Source: Dolomedes plantarius (taxonomy: Eukaryota > Arthropoda > Arachnida > Araneae > Dolomedidae). From it: 64,000 bases of DNA. The notes below the pieces were generated by a model. That model made no database searches and was not told the DNA's origin. It saw nothing but the letters and a program-made list of their open reading frames with translations. The position numbers were made by a program, and so were the translations under genes. The stretch is taken from the NCBI GenBank assembly GCA_907164885.2, contig OU015493.1, forward strand, positions 49,701,390 through 49,765,389, in the 5' to 3' direction. Positions 47,378 to 56,884 of the stretch are shown here, in pieces; the stretch's first letter is position 1, and the number at the start of each line of letters is the position of its first letter.

Positions 47378-47800
47378 TGTAATCCACACTATATTTTAGT
47401 ACTTGCTAAATTTTTACTCCATTTTATAAGTGAAGAAATTTTCTCAACAATTTATTATTTGATATGATTAAGTGTAGATATCTGAATTGTGAACAATAGT
47501 ACATACAGAGAGTGATGTAATCCACACTATATTTTAGTACTCGCTGAATTTTTACTCCATTTTATAAGTGCAGAAATTTTCTCAACAATTTATTATTTGA
47601 TATGATTAAGTGGAGATATCTGAATTGTGAACAATAATAACATACAGAGAGTGGTGTAATCCACGCTATATTTTAGTACTCGCTGAATTTTTACTCCATT
47701 TTTTAAGTTAAAAAAATTTTTTCCCTAACAATATCTTATTTGATGTAATGATAAAGTGTATATATATCTTAATTTTGAAAAACTGTACATAGAGAGAGGG
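47378..47800. repeat. Tandem array, three ~139-bp units
   Basis: Units start TGTAATCCACACTATATTTT at 47378, 47516 and 47655. Units 1 and 2 differ at only a few positions (for example CTTGCTAAA / CTCGCTGAA); unit 3 is more diverged in its second half. Each unit ends near ACATACAGAGAGTG. Confidence 0.9.
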
Positions 47801-48734
47801 ATGTTATTTTTTAAAATCATTGGTGTTGAGTTTCTCAGTCTTAAGTAATGGAAATTCACATTTATTAATCACGATGTTTTAGAATCACCCTTATAGTGAA
47901 TTTAGCAATGATTATAAATTTTTTGGCTGACCTTCCACTACCCCTTAACAACGTATATTTATGATAACAGGTAATGGTAACATTCCTTACATACGTAACT
48001 TTCAGTTGAGTTGTTTGCAAAAGAAAATATAAAACAAAAAGCGACCATGTTGGTCGCGCAGCGGCTAGTTAAACAAATAATATTTACTTAATATGTTTTA
48101 TATCCATAATAAGTTCTTTCTCCTTTATTAGTTTTAAACGTTCTCGTTTTCACTGTTAAGCCTAAGGACACGTGTCTGTTCTCATTATCAAATAGGTCAT
48201 GTCCAGTGTTTAACAACTCATTTTCCCAGCCAAAAAGGTTTTCTTCATCGTTATCTGTGAAGCACCCTTCCTTTATGTTATTTATTTCCTCCAATATTTT
48301 TTCGTTTTACGGATGTTTTGTCATCCTTAGAAAATGATACTCTTGATGGACTTAAAAATCTACAAAACTAATGACTAGATTCTATTGCATCGTGATCTAT
48401 TTTTTTCCTTTCTGTGTAATGGTGGTTTTTAAAACTGAAATATTCAGAATAATATAGAAAATAGTATTTAACAATAAACAAATAACACGGTGATTAATGC
48501 ATATGTATCAGAGAATAGCTGATATGCATATGCATACCTTTGTCCATGAAATGAGAAATTAGAACTAGTTAATTTCTTTTAATGCTGATAATTTCTTTTA
48601 ATGATGAGTGAACATGCATATAGAAAATATTTATGAATTTCTTAATTATTCAAAATGACCGGTTCAAGAATATAAAGTTATAATAATTTTGTCTGTGGAA
48701 AATGACAAAATGATAAAAGAAAAGTATAACATAT
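47801..48734. other. Unassigned; one acidic open frame
   Basis: A minus-strand frame at 48088-48294 (FTDNDEENLFGWENELLNTG...RTYYGYKTY) is hydrophilic and unlike random AT-rich frames, but it has no ATG at its start, a stop just upstream and no family I recognise. It could be a terminal exon or an old fragment. Confidence 0.3.
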
Positions 48735-49010
48735 TACAAAGAGCATCTTAGTGGTCAAAGCATGTAGGATTCAGCAATGAGGGTGGTCAGTTTGAAGCCC
48801 TAGAGGCGCCACTGAATACCTTTGTGTCTACGCCGGATATGGATACGTTCAATTCATAAACCAGGAAGTCACTCCATGTGGTGGTAAAAGTTAGAAGAGG
48901 TTACGAACCCACGAGATGCCAACCCTGGGGTGGTCGATCAAAATTGAGTTGGCACCAGGCACAGGTGTTCACCTATGAGGTGCCCCTAATACAAGCAAAA
49001 CAACAAATCT
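48735..49010 (+). repeat. SINE family A copy (plus), target of the copia insertion
   Basis: GAGCATCTTAGTGGTCAAAG and GGTGGTCAGTTTGAAGCC are decayed A- and B-box regions. The body follows as AGGCGCCACTGAATACCT, TGTGTCTACGCCGGATATGG, GAAGTCACTCCATGTGGT, GAGGTTACGAACCCACGAGA and TGGGGTGGTCGATCAAAATT, the same order as at 11430-11700. The copia element lies 32 bp beyond. Confidence 0.65.
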
Positions 49011-49036
49011 CGAATGGAAATACCGTGCGAATGTTG

Positions 49037-49041
49037 AAAAG
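49037..49041. repeat. 5-bp target duplication of copia, left
   Basis: AAAAG immediately before the left LTR; the same AAAAG follows the right LTR at 55944-55948. Confidence 0.85.
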
Positions 49042-49772
49042 TGTCAGCGTGCACGTGAAACGAGCACGTCAACAAAAAACCTAATAATTAAATTGCAGAG
49101 AAAAATCGCAGAAGAAACGTTGTTTGTTACAATAGGTATACGTTAAAACTATTGATGAAAGCATAGACGACAAGACTTTTTCAACAATAACAATTCAAAT
49201 TTATTTGTTTAAAATATTAAAAGTTAGTTTAAAAATCTTCAACAATAAAATATCCATATCAATCAATAGCGTTCTCTAAATTCATTAAAAAAAAAAAACA
49301 AGTCTCATATATACAAACAACAGTGTCTATACACTGTGATGGAATTACCTCAAGTTAGGCATAGGCAAAGACTGTTAGCCCCTTATTCTTTTTTCTTTAC
49401 TGCGTCTTAAACTTAAACTATAAATCAACATTACCTTTCTTCAGATTGTCCTCAGCTTCATTATCTATCTACTCAACGGTAGTCGAGAAAAGCTCCTCCT
49501 CCTCCTCTTTTTGTTACTGAATCGTATGTGAGCCTTATATACGCCTCATCTAATGATATTCAACAATCCGGTTTGTTTAAAACGCACCAACTACTGGAAA
49601 CTGAATAATAAATTATTTACGGTAGCTTCTTCACAGCTGTGGAAATTCGATTAAAGATTTGATCCGGTTATCAGGTTTTATGATCAAACCGGTCTAAAAC
49701 AAATGACGCAATACCCGGAAAGGCAAGTACATGATTCGTTTCACAAGTAGTCTTTAGTGTAACTCGCTAACA
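49042..49772 (-). repeat. copia 3' LTR
   Basis: 731 bp, TG...CA on either strand (TGTCAGCGTG...CGCTAACA on plus). An A12 run near 49287-49298 is A8 in the other LTR and accounts for the length difference. The minus strand has TATATAAG at 49540-49533 and AATAAA at 49205-49200, fitting a promoter and a poly(A) signal. Confidence 0.95.
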
Positions 49773-49774
49773 AA

Positions 49775-49787
49775 TGCCCCCCCACTT
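49775..49787 (-). promoter_or_regulatory. Polypurine tract of copia
   Basis: On the minus strand AAGTGGGGGGGCA lies just upstream of the 3' LTR, the expected primer site for plus-strand DNA synthesis. Confidence 0.8.
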
Positions 49788-49789
49788 GT

Positions 49790-50708
49790 CTTTTCGACAT
49801 AAACTAGTAATATGAGAATTCAAAACCATCACAGTTTACATTTCGATTTTTTTTTTCTGTCAGAACTAGAATACATATAAAACAATTAATTCAAACCAAC
49901 ATTAGTCTTGTTAACAAAATGCGATAGCAACATATAACAACAATAATACAGTCTTAACTTAGGAATACACAGGTACAAAACAAATTGCTGAGAAGGTTCA
50001 AATCTGCAAGTTCTAAACAAAAGTTATTTCTGCTTCTGTACACTATTGTTGGCTGAAAACCAATATAACAACTAACAAACCACAATAAAGAGTTAAAACA
50101 TACAATGACTAGGACATGACTACATTCAATCATATTCAAATATCAATACATATGTACGTGGGCGCCCACTCATACAAATTCATTCAAACACATAAAACAA
50201 ATTGGTTTTCCATTGAGAAGTTATCGTAAAATATTTAAATATCTAAAAACACAGAATACATCCCATAATATCGCACTGCATAAATATCAGAAAAACAACT
50301 CACATACAAACACTGAGCTTTAAACAAATTTTTCATTAGACAAACTTTCCTTGATTAGGTGGATGGAATAATTAACGTGGCAGTCCCCTCAACAAAACAG
50401 GGATTCGCCAAAATAAAAAAAACATACCCGCGACCCAAAGCCCTCCGGTGCCTCGAGAAATTTACAAATACACCACCTGAACCACTCTGACAATTACATT
50501 TGCACCTAACCCGAGACCGTACGTTAGGCTGTTCGGATCCAGATGATATGCTGAAAAAAATGTCACCTTAGACACCTTCAGACGTTTAGGTGGGGAAAAA
50601 AACATCCACCCAAAACAAGTAAACAAAAACATTGCAAAAATTCACAATTTCAAACACTAAGTGCACACACCACTTCAAAATAAATTCGTGCAAAAATTCA
50701 GGAAAAGT
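49790..50708. other. Non-coding interval between pol stop and 3' LTR
   Basis: About 920 bp inside the retrotransposon without an open frame above 61 codons. This is long for a copia 3' untranslated region. I see no tandem repeat or recognisable extra gene. Confidence 0.6.
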
Positions 50709-52262
50709 TCATGCAAAAATCTCATCACATAGGTGCCTCAGTTCGAATTTGGTCAGGGGTTTGGTAAAAGGATCTGCTAGATTTTCTTTACTTTTTATAT
50801 AATTTATGTCAAATATGTTCTGATAAACTAGGTCACGAATAAAAAATAATTTGACATCAATATGCTTACTTCTATGGTTCTCTACTGGGGATTTAACAAA
50901 ATCTATACACGCCATGTTATCAACATATAGAATTGACCTAAGCTTTCCTCCAAGAACTAACTTTCTGGCATAACATTCTTCTAGAATTCTATCAAACCAC
51001 ATAAGTTCCTTTGTGGCCTCTGTCATAGCGTAGAATTCACTTTCCATAGTTGACAACGACACGCACTTCTCCTTGAAAGTCCTCCACATGATTGGAGCTT
51101 TTCCAAGAAACACTATCTGTCCCCCCATAGAAGTCCTGTCATCCTTATTGGCTGCGAAATCTGCATCGGTGTAAACCGTTATACTAGGTTCATTGCACGC
51201 AAGTTTAAGTTTAAAATTGTGTGTGTGTATAACATAGCCCAAAAGTTTTATCAAACCATCCCAGTGAATTCTACCAGGATTACTTTGGTATTGGCTAAAA
51301 ATGTTAACGGTATAACTTATGTCTGGCCTGGTTCTACTAGCGAGGAACGATAGACAGCCTAGTAAATTTCTATAGGGATATTGTTTCATTTCTTCTATTT
51401 CAACATCTGATTGTGGACACTGTTTCTTTGAGAATACTGTACCCTTGCTGATTGGAAGTGAGGAAACCGGTATGAAGAATTTTGTAAACCTTTTACGAAT
51501 ATCGTCAATATAAATTGACTGACTCAACAAAACTTCTCCCCCCTTTTCTTCAAACTCAACTCCCAACAGCTTTCTAGTTTTTCCCAAAATTTTTAAATCA
51601 AAATGTGTCTTCAACAATCCTATGGCTTTGTCTATTATCTCCTCGTCCTTACCGAACAAAACCATGTCATCAACATATAAAAGTAAAATCAACACACAAT
51701 TAAAATCATATGCACAGTTATACCAATTTAGTTTGCTAAAACCTAGTTCTATCAATACTTTATGAATCTCGAAGAACCATTCTCTACCACTTTGATGCAA
51801 TCCATAGATAGCTTTATCCAATTTGCATACAAAATCTTCCTTACCTTCTACAACAAAACCGGGAGGCTGAGACATGTAAATATCATCTTTTAATGGTGCA
51901 TACAGATAAGCTCCTTTGACATCACACTGTCTGTGGGTCCAACCCTGTAAAACTACTAAAAGTGAGAAGAAAAAACGAATTAGACTGAAATTAATGACTG
52001 GGCTAAAAGTCTCTTCGTAAGAAACTCCTTTAATTTGTTTAAAACCCTGTGCCACCAGTCTGGCCTTATACCTGGCCACCTCGCCCTTTTCGTCTCTTTT
52101 CAACGCAAAAACCCACCGGCATCCTATGATATCTGTATCTGATGGTAACTCAACTAGGTGCCATACCTGTCTTTCTGTCATGACTTTCATCTCTTCTTCC
52201 ATGGCCTCTACCCACTGTTTATGCTGTGGTGATTTCAATGCTTGCTTGTAAGTATTAGGCAT
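50709..52262 (-). CDS. copia reverse transcriptase / RNase H part of pol
   Basis: An uninterrupted 517-codon stretch. The RVT_2-type domain starts with WVEAMEEEMKVM and continues with WVFALKRDEKGEVARYKARL and VAQGFKQIKGVSYEETFSPV. The catalytic box is LLLYVDDMVLFG (YVDD). RNase H follows with its acidic residues in VYTDADFAANKDDRTSMGGQ, LSTMESEFYAM and LYVDNMA, and the C-terminus has RSKHIDVKLFFIRD and ENLADPFTKPL. It would copy the element RNA into DNA inside cytoplasmic particles and degrade the RNA strand. It continues in frame from the integrase section except for a TGA at 52277-52275, so it is part of the polyprotein, not a separate gene. Domain motifs are intact. Confidence 0.95.
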   Translation of the reverse strand: MPNTYKQALKSPQHKQWVEAMEEEMKVMTERQVWHLVELPSDTDIIGCRWVFALKRDEKGEVARYKARLVAQGFKQIKGVSYEETFSPVINFSLIRFFFSLLVVLQGWTHRQCDVKGAYLYAPLKDDIYMSQPPGFVVEGKEDFVCKLDKAIYGLHQSGREWFFEIHKVLIELGFSKLNWYNCAYDFNCVLILLLYVDDMVLFGKDEEIIDKAIGLLKTHFDLKILGKTRKLLGVEFEEKGGEVLLSQSIYIDDIRKRFTKFFIPVSSLPISKGTVFSKKQCPQSDVEIEEMKQYPYRNLLGCLSFLASRTRPDISYTVNIFSQYQSNPGRIHWDGLIKLLGYVIHTHNFKLKLACNEPSITVYTDADFAANKDDRTSMGGQIVFLGKAPIMWRTFKEKCVSLSTMESEFYAMTEATKELMWFDRILEECYARKLVLGGKLRSILYVDNMACIDFVKSPVENHRSKHIDVKLFFIRDLVYQNIFDINYIKSKENLADPFTKPLTKFELRHLCDEIFA

Positions 52263-52277
52263 CTGTATATCGTCTAG

Positions 52278-53603
52278 TCAAGAACTGGCATAACTTGTGG
52301 ATGCGGTAGCTGGTTTATCTGATATTTTCCCTTTATATCCATTTTTATCTGAGGAATCGGAATGGATTCTTTCCAATCGACCAAATGGATTTCTTTTCCA
52401 ATCGCTACTTCTAAGATCTTGGGCTGGCAAGGGACTCTTATCAATTTGGGTTTCTTCAGGACTATCTTTTTCCACCAAATCTTCGTCACTCTCACGGGGT
52501 AGATTCTGACCTAAATTGATAATAGAAACGTCTTCATCTCCCTCATGTTTGGAGTATGATTCGGTGTTAGGATTATCACTGGGACCCATCATTGCTCCAC
52601 TGTCGCCTTCCATCCCTTGTGAATCCTCACAGAATCTGACATTTATGGTCTCCACATTATTGGTGTCTGGGAACCATATCCGATAACCCTTGGTGTTAAA
52701 GGCATATCCAATCATCACCCCTTTCTTCGCCTTGGCGTCTAACTTCGCTCTGTGTTGTCGTGGTACACCAACATACGCGATGGACCCAAACGGCTTCAAG
52801 TGGTTTACCGATGGCTTATACCCTCCAAAAAGCTCAAATGGTGTCTTACGTAGACCTTTATGTACAACCCTGTTCCAGACATAGGTGAAACTTAAAACTG
52901 CATCAGGCCAAAATTTTGTCTCTAACCCACTGTCTGCTAACAAGCACTTCGCCCCATTTGATACTGTCTGGTTGAACCTTTCTGCAGTACCGTTCTGCTC
53001 TGGTGTATATGTGTTTGTGAGTTCATGTTTTACCCCATGATCATTGCAAAATTGTGTAAAATTATTGTTTACAAACTCAGTCCCGTTATCGGTACGGATA
53101 CTTTTTATTTTCCGCCCTAGGAACCTCTCTGCACGAGCGACATGATTTCTAAAAATCCGGAAAACCTCAGATTTTTCACACATAGGGTAAACAGAGCACT
53201 TACGTGAATGGTCGTCTATAATCGATAAAAAATATTTTTCACCGTTGCGACCAATAGTACTGCAAGGACCCCAAGTATCCATATAGATCAAATCATTGGG
53301 ATATTTAGAGCGTCTAAAATTTACAGATTTAAAACTAACCCGTCTGAACTTGTTAAGTGTACAGGTTTCACAGTCAAAATTATGATCTTCAAATTTTTCC
53401 AACCCCTTTATGGCATGTTTCCTAATTGTATCCCGGACTACATATGGACTTATATGTGCTAACCTTCGATGTACCAATTCATCGTCAACTTTCCTGGCCA
53501 CACAAGCACTGCAATCCTCTCTTATTCTGGCAACTCGGGGATTTTTAGGACAAACCTGATATAAACCATTCTTTAATTTGGCAAAAAAAAACAGTTTTAT
53601 CAT
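52278..53603 (-). CDS. copia integrase part of pol
   Basis: 442 codons in frame with the RT section. A zinc-binding head (VHRRLAHIS ... CETC, an HHCC pattern) precedes the rve catalytic core with acidic residues in YMDTWGP, RTDNGTEF and PEQNGTAERF. GFKSxxx-like C-terminal sequence follows (SNHLKPFGSIAYVGVPRQ region, then YAFNTKGYRIWFPDTN) and a Ser/Asp-rich linker that leads into RT. It would insert the cDNA into chromosomes with a 5-bp stagger, in agreement with the AAAAG duplication. It ends at TGA 52277-52275; the codons after that remain in frame with RT, so this stop is a point lesion. It connects upstream through a frameshift. Confidence 0.93.
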   Translation of the reverse strand: MIKLFFFAKLKNGLYQVCPKNPRVARIREDCSACVARKVDDELVHRRLAHISPYVVRDTIRKHAIKGLEKFEDHNFDCETCTLNKFRRVSFKSVNFRRSKYPNDLIYMDTWGPCSTIGRNGEKYFLSIIDDHSRKCSVYPMCEKSEVFRIFRNHVARAERFLGRKIKSIRTDNGTEFVNNNFTQFCNDHGVKHELTNTYTPEQNGTAERFNQTVSNGAKCLLADSGLETKFWPDAVLSFTYVWNRVVHKGLRKTPFELFGGYKPSVNHLKPFGSIAYVGVPRQHRAKLDAKAKKGVMIGYAFNTKGYRIWFPDTNNVETINVRFCEDSQGMEGDSGAMMGPSDNPNTESYSKHEGDEDVSIINLGQNLPRESDEDLVEKDSPEETQIDKSPLPAQDLRSSDWKRNPFGRLERIHSDSSDKNGYKGKISDKPATASTSYASS

Positions 53604-54405
53604 ACCGGTTTTTAATTCTTACCATACCTTGACCGCCTTCGAACCTGAGACCTTGTCTGTCTAAAACAGAACCTGAAATTAAATTCAACTTAAGATTAGG
53701 TGAATACATGACATTGTACAAATGGAATGTTCTGGAGCCAAACTGTAGCTGAATTGTCCCTCTACCTGTAATCGGGAATGTCACTCCTTCGATAGCTACG
53801 GATAATTTATCGTCCTTTATTTCCTCAAAATCCTGGAACCACTCCTTCACTTTACAAAAGTGATGACTAGCAGCAGTGTCGAAAGTCCATAAATTCGAAG
53901 ATTCTTCAAAATTACTCACATAAGTTTGCACAAGATTAATCGAAGGAAATCTCACCTTCTTATTTGCTGAATTTGGTTTTGATTTATAACGCACAGGACT
54001 TATTCCACGTGCAGGGGAATGACTTCTAACTGCCGTACTCTTCCGATAAGGTGATGTATTTCTTGGTGGAACACGCTGTCTCTGTTGGTACTCGTTAACG
54101 GGATTTCCATTGAAACAATTTCTTTTAATATGTCCCACCTGATTACACCTAAAACATGTCATATTTTTCTTGCGTGTGACTGCAGAATAAGCTTTGACTT
54201 CATGCATTTTGTTACGGTCTTGTTCTCGTACCGTCAGTCTATCTTCCTCAGCTACCAGTTCTACGAGTATGTCCTTAAATTTAAATTTTTCTTCTGGCCA
54301 TCGTAATATGGATTGTGAAATGCTATCATAAGTTTCTGGTAAGTAGCGTAATAACTGAAAACTAACGTAAATTTCATTAATTGGTTGGTTTATACCTCGT
54401 AATTT
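53545..54405 (-). CDS. copia gag C-part with zinc knuckle, and protease
   Basis: In frame with the gag N-part after the TAA. It includes the capsid end (LLRYLPETYDSISQSILRWP, KFKDILVELVAEEDRL), then a CCHC knuckle CFRCNQVGHIKRNC (C-X2-C-X4-H-X4-C) that binds element RNA, an Arg/Pro/Ser-rich spacer, and the aspartic protease with active site FDTAASHHFC, followed by LYNVMYSPNLKLNLISGSVL. The active site is D-T-A where many copia elements have D-S/T-G. The frame ends by a one-base shift in a T8/A8 run at about 53582-53590, where translation of the integrase part resumes in another frame. Confidence 0.92.
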   Translation of the reverse strand, partial: KLRGINQPINEIYVSFQLLRYLPETYDSISQSILRWPEEKFKFKDILVELVAEEDRLTVREQDRNKMHEVKAYSAVTRKKNMTCFRCNQVGHIKRNCFNGNPVNEYQQRQRVPPRNTSPYRKSTAVRSHSPARGISPVRYKSKPNSANKKVRFPSINLVQTYVSNFEESSNLWTFDTAASHHFCKVKEWFQDFEEIKDDKLSVAIEGVTFPITGRGTIQLQFGSRTFHLYNVMYSPNLKLNLISGSVLDRQGLRFEGGQGMVRIKNRYDKTVFFCQIKEWFISGLS

Positions 54406-54942
54406 TTAAACAATTCTCGTTAAACGTGCTGCAAACAGGCTAATTTTTTCATGTGGTTGAATTCTGCTAGAAAATAGTTCATTAATCAGTTGCATATGCT
54501 TCGACCTATTGTCGGGTTCAAAAAATAATTTTAATTTGAGCCATGCTTCTCGGGCATTCTCTATTCCCTCCACTATTTTCCGAAATGCAGGGGAAATATT
54601 TAAATAAATCAATGAAATTGCGGTTCCTGCACGGAGATTATAATCCCTAACGTCACGATATGTAACTTCAGGACCCGGATACTCTACCTGAGTAGTTACA
54701 CTCTTTGTAGTATCGGTATCTTTACTCGCTGTGCTTTCAACTTCCGTTTTTTCATTCTTAATTTTAAGTTTTGGTACTAGCTCTGTGCCTGCTACTATGC
54801 CCCAACATCCACGCTCCATAAGAATGTACCTCATATCTTCAGCCCAATTCCCGTAATTTGTTGCGTTCAGCTTCTCTATTTGGGTCTGCATTTTAATTGT
54901 ATCCCCGAAATTCACACTTTTCAAAACTTCAAATTCTTTCAA
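54406..54942 (-). CDS. copia gag N-part
   Basis: From ATG 54942 (MKEFEVLKSVNF). The conserved start of copia Gag follows at QIEKLNATNYGNWAEDMRYI, then the UBN2-type capsid region with AGTAISLIYLNISPAF and NAREAWLKLKLFFEPDN, LINELFSSRIQPHEKISLFA. It stops at TAA 54408-54406 inside RIV-stop-KLRGINQP, after which the same frame continues, so a single nonsense mutation splits Gag. A second ATG (MQTQIEKLN) 17 codons on is an alternative start. Gag would form the cytoplasmic particle in which reverse transcription takes place. Confidence 0.92.
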   Translation of the reverse strand: MKEFEVLKSVNFGDTIKMQTQIEKLNATNYGNWAEDMRYILMERGCWGIVAGTELVPKLKIKNEKTEVESTASKDTDTTKSVTTQVEYPGPEVTYRDVRDYNLRAGTAISLIYLNISPAFRKIVEGIENAREAWLKLKLFFEPDNRSKHMQLINELFSSRIQPHEKISLFAARLTRIV

Positions 54943-55195
54943 AATACAAAATAAACTTCACTTGTCGTCTATGTTAATATGCATCAACATTAAACTTACT
55001 TCAATTCCATTCAACGCCCCCCCATCTTCAGGGCCACTGATATAGTATCAAAACGTAAAAACATATTATTTTCATGGGCGAAATATTGTAATAACATTGT
55101 TGCTAATAATCCTTTCAGTTGTTATGAGCGTATACCGTCAATAACATCTGGTCATTGCCTATTTAGCTTTTATGGTCATATACCTTCAGTAACAT

Positions 55196-55210
55196 CTGGC
55201 CCATAACCTC
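55196..55210 (-). promoter_or_regulatory. copia primer binding site (half initiator tRNA-Met)
   Basis: The minus strand reads GAGGTTATGGGCCAG shortly after the 5' LTR. The plus strand TGGCCCATAACCTC resembles the anticodon arm of initiator tRNA-Met, the internal tRNA fragment used as primer by Drosophila copia and relatives. One base departs from the canonical GGGCCC. Confidence 0.75.
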
Positions 55211-55216
55211 TTTTAT

Positions 55217-55943
55217 TGTCAGCGTGCACGTGAAACGAGCACGTCAACAAAAAACCTAATAATTAAATTGCAGAGAAAAATCGCAGAAGAAACGTTGTTT
55301 GTTACAATAGGTATACGTTAAAACTATTGATGAAAGCATAGACGACAAGACTTTTTCAACAATAACAATTCAAATTTATTTGTTTAAAATATTAAAAGTT
55401 AGTTTAAAAATCTTCAACAATAAAATATCCATATCAATCAATAGCGTTCTCTAAATTCATTAAAAAAAACAAGTCTCATATATACAAACAACAGTGTCTA
55501 TACACTGTGATGGAATTACCTCAAGTTAGGCATAGGCAAAGACTGTTAGCCCCTTATTCTTTTTTCTTTACTGCGTCTTAAACTTAAACTATAAATCAAC
55601 ATTACCTTTCTTCAGATTGTCCTCAGCTTCATTATCTATCTACTCAACGGTAGTCGAGAAAAGCTCCTCCTTCTCCTCTTTTTGTTACTGAATCGTATGT
55701 GAGCCTTATATACGCCTCATCTAATGATATTCAACGATCCGGTTTGTTTAAAACGCACCAACTACTGGAAACTGAATAATAAATTATTTACGGTAGCTTC
55801 TTCACAGCTGTGGAAATTCGATTAAAGATTTGATCCGGTTATCAGGTTTTATGATCAAACCGGTCTAAAACAAATGACGCAATACCCGGAAAGGCAAGTA
55901 CATGATTCGTTTCACAAGTAGTCTTTAGTGTAACTCGCTAACA
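55217..55943 (-). repeat. copia 5' LTR
   Basis: 727 bp. It differs from the 3' LTR by C/T near 55672, G/A near 55736 and an A-run of 8 instead of 12. TATATAAG on the minus strand at 55712-55705 is the likely core promoter of the element. Confidence 0.95.
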
Positions 55944-55948
55944 AAAAG

Positions 55949-56880
55949 ACATTAAGTCTGCCACTTGTAAGAACTTATAAAATTTATCACATGTTTTGAT
56001 AATGGCAAAAGTTTTGAAGGTCTGAGAGATCACACTGAAAAAAAAACAGCAAAAATTTCATAAAAAATAGTTAAAACTATTTATTTGAATTGACTGGATT
56101 CTTCTAGTATTTTTAATTTTAATTTACCAGAATAAATTATTCAAACTTCCCTGACTAATTCTCGTGAAAGGCTGTGACTTTTGAATAAGGTTTCTCTTAC
56201 AATTAATGTACTTCATAAATTTTAGAAATTTATTTGCAGAAGTTAGGCGAAACTTTGTAAGTTTCTTATCCAAGAGAAGGAAATTTCTATACCTTATTTT
56301 ATTAGTTCAATGACATTAATTGTGTAGTTGTATAGCTAGGTTAACGAATTACTAACAAAAAACTAATATTTAAAAAATTAAAGTCAAGTATTATTAGCAA
56401 TCATATTTAGAAATTTTCCGTGTAACTTAACTATTAACCAAATGTCTGAAGCCAATATTATTTTGTATTGCTCAAAAGAGATAACGCAATTCATGACATA
56501 CAGGTTCAAAGAGTATGGATAGAGTATTGGATTTTTCTTCTATAAAAATCGATAGGAAATCAACCTGGAATTCCTTATTCAAATGTTATTGTATGTTTTA
56601 ATTTTGTCAATCTTTTCTCTTAAAATATACTTAAAAGGGAGGGGAACGGAAATAAGAAGGTGTTAGCTGATTAAAAAAATCTAATCTAATTTAGAGAAAA
56701 ATGAAATCAAAATACTTTTTGGCCTATCCAATATAGTTTTATTCAGAATGGGAAATGTGTAGATCACATATTTTAACCAAGATACGGCTGTCTTTTACTT
56801 ATTTTTCCTTTTCGTTGTTTGTTTCACGTTTCTAAAAGCAGACAAGTTCTTATAATGTAGCCCAGAAAATCGATAAATTT
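55949..56880. other. AT-rich stretch, nothing recognised
   Basis: No gene or bounded repeat up to the TTAA at 56881. Confidence 0.45.
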
Positions 56881-56884
56881 TTAA

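Larger units (their letters stand above)
49042..55943 (-). mobile_element. Complete Ty1/copia LTR retrotransposon
   Basis: A 6902-bp element on the minus strand: 5' LTR (55217-55943), primer binding site, gag-protease-integrase-reverse transcriptase-RNase H in copia order, polypurine tract, 3' LTR (49042-49772), with AAAAG duplicated on both sides. The two LTRs differ by two substitutions and one A-run length difference in about 727 bp, so insertion was recent. The coding part has one frameshift and two stops. Integrase lies before reverse transcriptase, which places it in Ty1/copia rather than Ty3/gypsy. Confidence 0.97.
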
